The position numbers and the translations under genes were made by a program. The notes under the pieces were generated by a model that made no database searches, had not been told where the DNA came from, and saw only the letters and a program-made list of their open reading frames with translations. DNA of 16,283 nt from NCBI RefSeq assembly GCF_042651785.1, contig NZ_JBHSEC010000010.1, positions 1-16,283 of the forward strand, read 5' to 3'. The DNA is from Chungangia koreensis (lineage in GTDB: Bacteria; Bacillota; Bacilli; Bacillales_A; Planococcaceae). Below, piece after piece: positions 6,592 to 13,363 of this stretch; position 1 is the stretch's first letter; every line of letters starts with the position of its first letter.

Positions 6592-7740
6592 TTATACGCC
6601 GCCTTTTTTCACGTGAAACATTTCTGAAAGCAGCTGCCAATTTTGCGGGAATGAAAAGGCCAAGTGCCAATAGCTGATTCCCAACAGGCCAAGTTCCTTT
6701 AGCAGATTGAATTTTGCTTGGATGGACCTCGCATCCTCGAACCAGACGACATGTTCTTTTCCTTCCAACCAATAATTGAAGAATGGAGCTTGGGCTTTTT
6801 CATCGTACTGGATCGCTGCATTACGCTCCCTTGCTAAATTTAATGCTCCCTGCGGGCTTAATGCTTTGGCATATGGATTTCCTGGAGCATAAGGTAGCGT
6901 CCAATCATAGCCGTACAAGTTCTGTCCCATTAATATCTTCTTTGGCGGAATTTCTGTTATGGCATACTCCAACACTTCTCGGACTGGTCCAATTGGTGAA
7001 ACAGCCATTGGAGGTCCTCCACTATAACCCCATTCATACGTCATGATGACCACAAAGTCGACGACTTCACCTATTTTTTTATAGTCATGGCCAGCGTACC
7101 ACTTTCCAGGCTGATTGGCACTCGACTTCGGTGGCAGCGCAGCAGAAAGTGTGAATCCCATTGGCGAAATCCGATCTTTCACCTTCTTAAGAAATGCCAC
7201 ATAGGCTTCACGGTCCTCAGCCCGTAAATACTCAAAGTCAAAATGGATATCCTTTGCATTGTGAGTTTTAGCTTCGGCCAATGCCGCATCGATCAATTTA
7301 TTCTGCAATTCTTCACTGGCAAAGATCTTCTCAGCCAGTGTATCACTAAATGCACCTTCCTCCAGATTCGTTAATACAATCGTTGGAATGGCATTATTCT
7401 CTACTGCGATCTCGCCTAACCCCCCCCAGTTCAGGGGTGTCAGTGTACCATCACGCTTTACGTCATAAGCGAATGGCATTAAGTATGTCAACAATATGCT
7501 TCTTCTTTGGGCTTCCTCCAATAGATTCTTTGAAGGCAAGTCCGTATACCATTCCGCATAGCTGTTCACCACGATTTCCGGTCGATTCGGGTCCGGTGTG
7601 GATGGAATAATTAGCGCCTGGCCTACGACTAAGACGTCTGGATCCTGCAGCTCATTGATGGCTGCCAACGTTGCAGCATTTGTACCATGTGACCGTGCAA
7701 TGGAGAAGAGACTATCCCCCGACTTTACGACATAAATCAC
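6592..7740 (-). CDS. yaaH: Spore cortex hydrolase, LysM plus GH18 (YaaH/SleL type)
   Basis: A 382-residue protein with one N-terminal LysM domain (about 2-47, IYVVKSGDSLFSIA...VVGQALIIP) and a GH18 catalytic domain (about 60-375). The GH18 signature is KDIHFDFEYL, with D168 and the catalytic acid E170; MTYEWGYSGGPP (233-244) and the C-terminal WFEDARSIQAKFNLLKELGL block are also typical. Family knowledge: YaaH/SleL are N-acetylglucosaminidases that degrade cortex fragments during germination and are delivered to the spore, without a signal peptide; none is seen here. B. subtilis YaaH has two LysM repeats and about 427 residues, so one repeat is missing. The GTG start lies 7 nt after AAAGGAGG. 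A sigma-E-like promoter precedes it. Confidence 0.93.
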   Translation of the reverse strand: MIYVVKSGDSLFSIARSHGTNAATLAAINELQDPDVLVVGQALIIPSTPDPNRPEIVVNSYAEWYTDLPSKNLLEEAQRRSILLTYLMPFAYDVKRDGTLTPLNWGGLGEIAVENNAIPTIVLTNLEEGAFSDTLAEKIFASEELQNKLIDAALAEAKTHNAKDIHFDFEYLRAEDREAYVAFLKKVKDRISPMGFTLSAALPPKSSANQPGKWYAGHDYKKIGEVVDFVVIMTYEWGYSGGPPMAVSPIGPVREVLEYAITEIPPKKILMGQNLYGYDWTLPYAPGNPYAKALSPQGALNLARERNAAIQYDEKAQAPFFNYWLEGKEHVVWFEDARSIQAKFNLLKELGLLGISYWHLAFSFPQNWQLLSEMFHVKKGGV

Positions 7741-7769
7741 CCATGTACCTCCTTTTACTCAATCGCTGT

Positions 7770-7798
7770 ATTGTATGCCCATCGTTTTTGAAACGTGT
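7770..7798 (-). promoter_or_regulatory. Sigma-E-like promoter of yaaH
   Basis: The minus strand carries CATACAAT (7770-7777), which fits the sigma-E -10 consensus. About 14-15 nt upstream is a loose -35 candidate (near ACACGTT). The start would fall about 25 nt before the GTG. B. subtilis yaaH is known to be sigma-E dependent, which agrees with mother-cell expression here; the -35 is weak. Confidence 0.6.
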
Positions 7799-7824
7799 TA
7801 CACTGTTTGCAAGGAGAGATTGAC

Positions 7825-8328
7825 ATGGATGCATTTGAAAAAGACCGGCATTTCATGAGGTTGGCGATTGAAGAGGCTAAGAAAGCCGGTGCAATCGGTG
7901 AAGTACCAATTGGTGCGGTTATTGTTTGTAACGATGAAGTCATCGCAGCTGCACATAATTTAAGGGAAACGACACAGAATGCAGTTACCCATGCCGAACT
8001 TATGGCGATTCAAGAGGCGTGCCAAAAAGTGGGTAGCTGGAGACTTGAGGATATGACTCTCTATGTAACACTTGAGCCTTGCCCCATGTGTTCCGGAGCC
8101 ATTCTTCAATCTCGGATCCCACGAGTTGTGTACGGGGCACGTGATCCGAAAGCTGGAGCGGTGGATTCATTATATCAACTATTAAATGACAGGCGCTTGA
8201 ACCATGAGTGCGAAGTAGCAGAAGGTGTGTTATCTGATGAATGTGGCATGCTACTGACAACATTCTTCCGCGAGCTTCGGGAAAAGCGGAAACAGGTGAA
8301 GGCAATGGAAAGAGACCAAAAACTATAA
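7825..8328 (+). CDS. tadA: tRNA-specific adenosine deaminase TadA
   Basis: A 167-residue deaminase that converts A34 to inosine in tRNA-Arg(ACG), allowing decoding of CGN codons. Visible: zinc and active-site motif HAE (H57, E59) and PCPMC (C86, C89), the fold's N-terminal FMRLAIEEAKKA helix, VPIGAVIV strand, and the N46/N52-region ligands typical of TadA. The frame opens at 7795, but the ATG at 7825 follows AAGGAG at 8 nt and starts at the family position. It is the only minus-to-plus switch among the protein genes, is divergent from yaaH and converges on serS. No convincing sigma-A promoter was found upstream. Confidence 0.95.
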   Translation: MDAFEKDRHFMRLAIEEAKKAGAIGEVPIGAVIVCNDEVIAAAHNLRETTQNAVTHAELMAIQEACQKVGSWRLEDMTLYVTLEPCPMCSGAILQSRIPRVVYGARDPKAGAVDSLYQLLNDRRLNHECEVAEGVLSDECGMLLTTFFRELREKRKQVKAMERDQKL

Positions 8329-8337
8329 CAACAAAAA

Positions 8338-8387
8338 GAAAATCTGCATGGCTTCCTAATTAGAGAAGTCATGCAGATTCTTTTTTG
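8338..8387. terminator. Bidirectional terminator between tadA and serS
   Basis: Stem AATCTGCATG-CTTC/GAAG-CATGCAGATT (8341-8379) with an AT-rich loop. On the plus strand it is followed by TTCTTTTTTG and on the minus strand by TTTCTTTTTG, so it can end both convergent genes. Confidence 0.88.
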
Positions 8388-8392
8388 ATTAA

Positions 8393-9667
8393 TTAACGGA
8401 TCACTTCTACCCCGCCCATATATGGACGTAGTACTTCAGGGACAATAATAGAGCCGTCTTCCTGTTGATAGTTTTCAAGGATAGCTGTAACTGTACGGCC
8501 AACAGCCAAGCCGCTTCCATTCAATGTGTGGACAAATTCAGGTTTGGCACCTTGTTCACGGCGGAAACGGATATTCGCACGGCGCGCTTGGAAATCCTCG
8601 AAGTTACTGCAAGAAGAAATTTCACGATACATATTTTGTGTAGGAATCCACACTTCAATATCGTATTTCTTAGCTGCTGTAAATCCTAAATCCGCTGTGC
8701 ACATGCTCATTACACGGTATGGAAGACCGAGCAACTGCAATACTTTCTCCGCATGACCCGTCAATTTTTCCAGCTCATCATAAGATTCTTCCGGCTTCAC
8801 GAAACGTACAAGCTCTACCTTGTTGAACTGATGCTGACGGATCAATCCACGTGTATCACGTCCTGCGGAACCTGCCTCAGAACGGAAACTTGCACTGTAA
8901 GCAGCAAAGGCTTGCGGCAAAATATTTCCATCTAAAATTTCATCACGGTAGAAGTTCGTCACTGGCACTTCTGCTGTAGGAATGAGGAAATAATCCTCTT
9001 TCTCAATCAAAAACGCATCTTCTTCAAATTTCGGAAGCTGCCCTGTACCCGTTAAACTCGTACGGTTCACTAAGTATGGAGGAAGCATTTCCTCATAGCC
9101 ATTCTCGTCAATGTGTAAATCCAACATGAAGTTGATCAACGCACGTTCTAAACGCGCACCTAAACCACGATAGAAGACGAAACGGCTACCGGCTACTTTT
9201 GCTGCTCGTTCAAAATCTAAAATATTTAAATCAGTTGCTAAATCCCAATGCGGTTTTGGTTCGAAGTTGAATTCCTTTTTCTCGCCCCAATTACGGATTT
9301 CAATATTATCATCCTCGGAATCACCTACAGGGACACTTTCATGCGGAATGTTAGGTACGCGCATCATAATATACTCCAAGCGTTCTTCCACTTCACGCAA
9401 TTCCTCATCATACTTCTTGATATCATCCCCGACTTGGCGCATTTTTGCGATGGCCTCATCTGCGTTTTCTTTATTGCGTTTCATTTCTGCAATTTTTTGG
9501 GAAGCGTCATTCCGCTCCGCCTTCAGAACTTCCGTTTTTGAAATCAATTCACGGCGTTTCTTGTCCAACTCTTCGAACTGGTCGAAATCCGTCAGATCCT
9601 CCCCGCGTTTTGCGAGTTTTTGCTTCACTTCTTCAAAATGGTCGCGCACATATTTAATGTCCAACAT
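8393..9667 (-). CDS. serS: Seryl-tRNA synthetase
   Basis: Class II aminoacyl-tRNA synthetase charging tRNA-Ser, 424 residues (B. subtilis about 425). Visible: an N-terminal long antiparallel coiled coil (about 25-105, rich in Lys/Glu, EVLKAERNDASQKIAEMKR), which in the family grips the long variable arm of tRNA-Ser; motif 2 at about 265-290 (FRSEAGSAGRDTRGLIRQHQ); and motif 3 with LNGSGLAVGRTVTAILENYQ near 376-396. The conserved YREISSCSNFEDFQARRANI lies between them. Start choice: an in-frame TTG two codons upstream exists, but the ATG at 9665-9667 lies 8 nt after AGGAGG and gives the usual MLDIKYVRD start. Expression is controlled by the T-box leader. Confidence 0.97.
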   Translation of the reverse strand: MLDIKYVRDHFEEVKQKLAKRGEDLTDFDQFEELDKKRRELISKTEVLKAERNDASQKIAEMKRNKENADEAIAKMRQVGDDIKKYDEELREVEERLEYIMMRVPNIPHESVPVGDSEDDNIEIRNWGEKKEFNFEPKPHWDLATDLNILDFERAAKVAGSRFVFYRGLGARLERALINFMLDLHIDENGYEEMLPPYLVNRTSLTGTGQLPKFEEDAFLIEKEDYFLIPTAEVPVTNFYRDEILDGNILPQAFAAYSASFRSEAGSAGRDTRGLIRQHQFNKVELVRFVKPEESYDELEKLTGHAEKVLQLLGLPYRVMSMCTADLGFTAAKKYDIEVWIPTQNMYREISSCSNFEDFQARRANIRFRREQGAKPEFVHTLNGSGLAVGRTVTAILENYQQEDGSIIVPEVLRPYMGGVEVIR

Positions 9668-9710
9668 ATGCAATTCCTCCTAATATGGATTCCGATGATG
9701 GTCGGCAGAC

Positions 9711-9956
9711 GCAAAAAAGCCCTCGTCCCCTTGAGAAAGGGACGAGAGCTACCCGCGTTGCCACCCTGATTGACCGGAAATAATTCCGATCCGCTTAGTT
9801 CCATAACGGTAAAGTACCGGCATCAGCCTACTATTCGTTCAGCCATGCAACTCCAGGACGGATTCACAAGTGTCTATACCGGCTTGCACCAACCGCCGGC
9901 TCTCTAAAATAAACGTACTTGTTACTGCTTCCCATCATCGTTTCAGATTTGAAATT
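9711..9956 (-). promoter_or_regulatory. Serine T-box leader of serS
   Basis: About 245-nt leader that senses uncharged tRNA. Visible on the minus strand: a stem I region beginning with AAGCAGTAACAAGTA, the specifier loop GAA-TCC-G with serine codon UCC (9860-9862) followed by a purine, the T-box sequence GGGTGGCAACGCGGG (9752-9766), and a terminator hairpin CTCGTCCC/GGGACGAG (9722-9746) with a TTTTTT tail (9713-9718). Uncharged tRNA-Ser(GGA) would pair with the UCC specifier, and its CCA end with the T-box bulge, favouring antitermination. The tRNA-Ser in this window has anticodon UGA and is not the expected ligand. Confidence 0.93.
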
Positions 9957-9962
9957 ACACAT

Positions 9963-9991
9963 ACTTTACTATAGGATTCAGGTTTTGGCAA
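9963..9991 (-). promoter_or_regulatory. Promoter of the serS T-box leader
   Basis: On the minus strand: -35 TTGCCA (9986-9991), 17-bp spacer, -10 TAAAGT (9963-9968), giving a start near 9956, just upstream of stem I. Confidence 0.65.
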
Positions 9992-10004
9992 GTCCAAGAA
10001 ATAA

Positions 10005-11654
10005 TTAGCGGACTCCAACTGCATCGAACGCGGCTTTTACACTAACAACTTCTGCACTTGATGCGCCATATAGGTCAGTTGCAGATTGGACTGCAGATGC
10101 ACGCAGATGGCTGAAGTTAGAAGAAGGTGTCAAGTATTGAGTCAATGAGCGATAGAAAATCTTTCCTAATTTATCATTGCCGATTCCACTTACACTTACA
10201 CCGTAGTGAGATCCACCGTTCGCCAATAGATAAGCAGCTTTGTTGATGATTCCACTATTGATATGGACACCACCGTAATCTCCAGTACCTGTGTAGCGCA
10301 CCGAATAGTGGTCAGGATCTCCTTGAATCGTTGGATCACTCATGGAACGAAGAGCATCCCCTTGAATTCCAGGAGTATAAATATCTTCACCCATATCCCA
10401 ATCCGGATCATTATTGAAATAGAACTCTACTAATGTACCGAATACATCAGACATCGATTCATTAATTGCACCAGACTCATTTTGGTAGATCAATTCTGCT
10501 GTTCGATCAGTGACAGCATGAGTCAATTCATGTGCAACTACATCCAATGAACCAGAGAACTCAATAAAGTTAACTCCGTCACCATCTCCATAAATCATTT
10601 GTGAGCCAGTCCAACCAGCATTATTGTAACTGCGTCCGTAGTGAACTGTAGAAACAATTTGCGCACCGTTTCCATCGAAACTATCACGGTTGAACACTTG
10701 CTTAAAGTAATCATATGTTTGTCCAGCATATACATGTGCATCTACTGCGGCAGCGTCGTAAGACGAACGGAATACATTATCTGCATCTACCCAGAGCTTA
10801 CCAGGAATACGCGTACGGGATTGCCCATCGTATGTTAGGATTCCGTTGCCCCGTGTAGCATCAGCTAAGTGATAGCCACTTGTATTGTATAGTGTCGTTA
10901 AGGATTTCGAATCACCTAAAACTCCATATCCTGTTCCTGTTGAAATCGTTCCTGTTAACCCTTGGCCAGTTCCTGGCTTCGCCGTAGCCATTTTGTTGTA
11001 GGAATTAATGATATCACCTGTAATGGCATCTACGAAGTACACATAGTTACCTGGGGAAGGATCAAGGAATTCCATTGTCACTTCGTAAGCAAATCGTGGT
11101 TCAGTATCCAATGCATAAATCACTAATTTACTTTGTGGATTCTTTTCGTAAACAGGTGCAGACCCAAGTTCATTTACCAAATCTTTCTCAGCAACTTCAA
11201 CTGCATCCTTTTTGTTTACTTTAGATGGGCCCTTTAACGCGTCTTTCTTATCCAATTCAGGAAGTGCAGTTCCTGATAGTGCCGTCAAAACACCATCTTT
11301 ATCGACATGGGCCGTAATGACACCGCCGAATACCGGTACCCCTTTATATACTTGTTGGAACTTTAATACTGAAAAGCCGAGATCATCTTTCTTATCTTCC
11401 TTCAATACAAAGTTCACAGAAGGTTCTCCAGAAAACTTAAACACTGACTGTTTGTTTTTCAGATAACTATAGACAACATCCTTTGCTGCTTTTTCGGAAG
11501 GGGCAGTCAATTGACCAGATATAAATTGTGGTACTTGATAAGTCCGATTCCATTGAATATCTTCCTTCGTCCCTCCATTGGAAGCTGATACCGGCATGAA
11601 TGCCGATAAAGCTAAAGTTGTTGCTAATCCGATCGTTGTCCACTTTTTCTTCAA
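10005..11654 (-). CDS. Secreted M4 neutral metalloprotease (thermolysin/bacillolysin family)
   Basis: A 549-residue pre-pro-enzyme. Signal peptide at about 1-24 (KKKW, hydrophobic TTIGLATTLALSAFMPV, SAS); FTP and PepSY-type propeptide region from about 28 to 225; mature domain from about 230. Zinc-binding HELTH with H375, catalytic E376 and H379; third ligand E399 in GAINESMSD; catalytic His at about 464 in GGVHINSG. Family: calcium- and zinc-dependent extracellular endopeptidase released after propeptide removal. Start is TTG at 11652-11654, 10 nt after AAAGGAG; an ATG-AAT-TGA triplet overlaps it. The gene lies alone between dacA and serS. No hairpin terminator separates it clearly from the serS promoter. 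Upstream is a perfect palindrome (11760-11773). Confidence 0.95.
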   Translation of the reverse strand: MKKKWTTIGLATTLALSAFMPVSASNGGTKEDIQWNRTYQVPQFISGQLTAPSEKAAKDVVYSYLKNKQSVFKFSGEPSVNFVLKEDKKDDLGFSVLKFQQVYKGVPVFGGVITAHVDKDGVLTALSGTALPELDKKDALKGPSKVNKKDAVEVAEKDLVNELGSAPVYEKNPQSKLVIYALDTEPRFAYEVTMEFLDPSPGNYVYFVDAITGDIINSYNKMATAKPGTGQGLTGTISTGTGYGVLGDSKSLTTLYNTSGYHLADATRGNGILTYDGQSRTRIPGKLWVDADNVFRSSYDAAAVDAHVYAGQTYDYFKQVFNRDSFDGNGAQIVSTVHYGRSYNNAGWTGSQMIYGDGDGVNFIEFSGSLDVVAHELTHAVTDRTAELIYQNESGAINESMSDVFGTLVEFYFNNDPDWDMGEDIYTPGIQGDALRSMSDPTIQGDPDHYSVRYTGTGDYGGVHINSGIINKAAYLLANGGSHYGVSVSGIGNDKLGKIFYRSLTQYLTPSSNFSHLRASAVQSATDLYGASSAEVVSVKAAFDAVGVR

Positions 11655-11759
11655 TTCATTTCCACTCCTTTTGATAGATTAACAAAATTGTATAACTAAT
11701 CTAAACAATCAGGAAATAGAGAGGAAGATTCATTTATATCTCATCTCACTCATTCATAT

Positions 11760-11773
11760 AGAACGAACGTTCT
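11760..11773. promoter_or_regulatory. Palindromic operator-like site upstream of the M4 protease
   Basis: Inverted repeat AGAACG-AA-CGTTCT, 6-2-6, about 106 bp upstream of the TTG start. The core GAAC-N4-GTTC recalls LexA/DinR boxes (CGAAC-N4-GTTCG) but the flanking bases differ; many TetR-type operators also look like this. No adjacent regulator gene is present. The remaining 11655-11847 spacer is AT-rich, with no convincing sigma-A promoter. Confidence 0.5.
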
Positions 11774-11847
11774 GTAAGATATTTTCCATATTTTTCATCA
11801 ATTTGAAGGAGTTTAACTTTTAAAAATGGATTTCTTTAGGAGGATAT

Positions 11848-11879
11848 AAAAAACCCGCGGTCCTATAAAGACCGCGGGT
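11848..11879 (-). terminator. Terminator of dacA
   Basis: Perfect 10-bp GC-rich stem ACCCGCGGTC/GACCGCGGGT (11853-11862 with 11870-11879), 7-nt loop and a T run on the minus strand. It begins 6 nt past the dacA stop. Confidence 0.95.
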
Positions 11880-11885
11880 GAAATA

Positions 11886-13232
11886 TTAAAATAAACCGGT
11901 GACAAATCCTTTAGTTCCGTCCCAAAGATTTCCGAAGAAATTACCAATTGCTTGGAACATAAGGGAGAACCAGCCTGCACGTTCAACTGTTTCAGTAGTC
12001 ACAACTTCTGTTTGTGTATCATTTTCATTTATGAAACCGAAGTTTGTTCCTTCTTTTTTCGTGATTTCAACATGTCCGACAACTGTATCTTTTTTGACTT
12101 CAGCTTCAAGTTCTCCATCTTTTACGATTTGATCGTTTAGAACCAGCTTCGGTTCGTATAAGTCTTTCTCACTACTTTTTACAAACATTTCAATTGGTTC
12201 CTTCACTTCAATACCAACCGTATCCTCTTTCCCTTTGATAACAGGAATGCTTTCTTGATCTTTAAATGTAAATCCTGCTGGGACAATTTCGGTTTTTGTG
12301 AACTGATTGAAACCGTAGTCAAATAATGCACGTGTTGCGTCAAAACGAGCCTTATAGGAGCCAACTCCTTTGGCATCGGTAGCTTTCATGACAACCGTAA
12401 TAAGGCGTGTCCCATTACGGACAGCGGTACCGGTGAAGTTATGGCCTGCGAAGTTCGTCGTACCTGTTTTTAATCCATCTACGCCAGGGTATTCGTAAAC
12501 AAAACCAGGCAGCATGAAGTTCCAGTTATCCATCTCGATCGCATCGGAAGTACCTTCTCTAAATGTTTTAGACGGGATACTTGAGGTTTCCAGTACTTCT
12601 GGGTAATCCTTTAAAAGGTGGTATGCCAGTTTTGCTACAGATTTCGCCGGCATGACATTTTCGTCTGTTGGACCGCCAACTGGCTCCATTCCTTGAAGAT
12701 CCTCATTATTCAATCCGGTAGAGTTTACGAAGGAGTAATCAGTTAAGCCAAGTTCATCGGCTTTTTTATTCATCATATCAACGAATTGAGCTTCTGTTCC
12801 AGCAATCGTTTCAGCAATCGCAATAGTTGCAGCGTTTGCCGAATAAATAGCCATCGCCTCATATAATTCACGGATTGTGTAGGTTCCATCTGCACGTAAC
12901 GGAACATTACTCAAAGCGCGGTCTTGAGAAATTTTATATGTGTAATCAGTAACATTGTACGTTTGATCCCAAGAGATTGTACCTTCTTCAATCGCCTCGA
13001 ATAACAAGTACTCTGTCATCATTTTTGTCATACTTGCAACACCCAATGGCTGATCAGCATTTTGTTCATACAGGATTTGTCCAGTATCTGCATCAATCAT
13101 TATGGCTCCTGCAACATTCAAATTTAAGCTTCCCTCTTCGGCTTTCGGTTCCAACGGTTGTACTAATAATCCAACGAATAATATAGGTAACAGCATGAGT
13201 TTAGCCCATGCTTTTTTGTTTAATGAATTCAA
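11886..13232 (-). CDS. dacA: D-alanyl-D-alanine carboxypeptidase (PBP5 type)
   Basis: A 448-residue low-molecular-weight penicillin-binding protein that trims the terminal D-Ala from peptidoglycan stem peptides. Visible: N-terminal hydrophobic signal (about 8-26) ending near EPKAEE; active-site motifs SMTK (S67, K70), SAN (131-133) and KTGT (255-258); a C-terminal beta domain (about 310-420); and a C-terminal amphipathic helix rich in aromatic residues (WFSLMFQAIGNFFGNLWDG), which anchors this class to the outer face of the membrane. The TTG start at 13230-13232 follows GGAGG at 7 nt. It is monocistronic: guaB's terminator precedes it and its own terminator follows. Confidence 0.96.
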   Translation of the reverse strand: MNSLNKKAWAKLMLLPILFVGLLVQPLEPKAEEGSLNLNVAGAIMIDADTGQILYEQNADQPLGVASMTKMMTEYLLFEAIEEGTISWDQTYNVTDYTYKISQDRALSNVPLRADGTYTIRELYEAMAIYSANAATIAIAETIAGTEAQFVDMMNKKADELGLTDYSFVNSTGLNNEDLQGMEPVGGPTDENVMPAKSVAKLAYHLLKDYPEVLETSSIPSKTFREGTSDAIEMDNWNFMLPGFVYEYPGVDGLKTGTTNFAGHNFTGTAVRNGTRLITVVMKATDAKGVGSYKARFDATRALFDYGFNQFTKTEIVPAGFTFKDQESIPVIKGKEDTVGIEVKEPIEMFVKSSEKDLYEPKLVLNDQIVKDGELEAEVKKDTVVGHVEITKKEGTNFGFINENDTQTEVVTTETVERAGWFSLMFQAIGNFFGNLWDGTKGFVTGLF

Positions 13233-13268
13233 TGTCTTACCTCCGGGTTATTAAGTCTCACAAAGGTT

Positions 13269-13277
13269 ATTCTATCA
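13269..13277 (-). promoter_or_regulatory. Extended -10 promoter of dacA
   Basis: The minus strand reads TGATAGAAT, a TGn-extended -10 (TAGAAT at 13269-13274) between the guaB terminator and dacA, about 37 nt from the start codon. No good -35 is seen. Confidence 0.5.
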
Positions 13278-13306
13278 CATATTTTCAGCCTGGGGACCCT
13301 AATATT

Positions 13307-13349
13307 GAAAAAGCACCTTTCTGCTTAGTAAAGACGCAGGAAAGGTGCT
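13307..13349 (-). terminator. Terminator of guaB
   Basis: On the minus strand, AGCACCTTTCC-TGC pairs with GCA-GAAAGGTGCT (arms at 13336-13349 and 13312-13324, one bulged base), followed by TTTTTC. It lies about 15 nt after the guaB stop. Confidence 0.9.
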
Positions 13350-13363
13350 TAAGTTCCTATATA

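Noticed and set aside
8753..9683. Several plus-strand frames of 60-138 codons within serS
   Set aside because: Shadows of serS; composition is Ser/Phe/Arg-rich antisense to coiled-coil codons and none has a ribosome site or domain.
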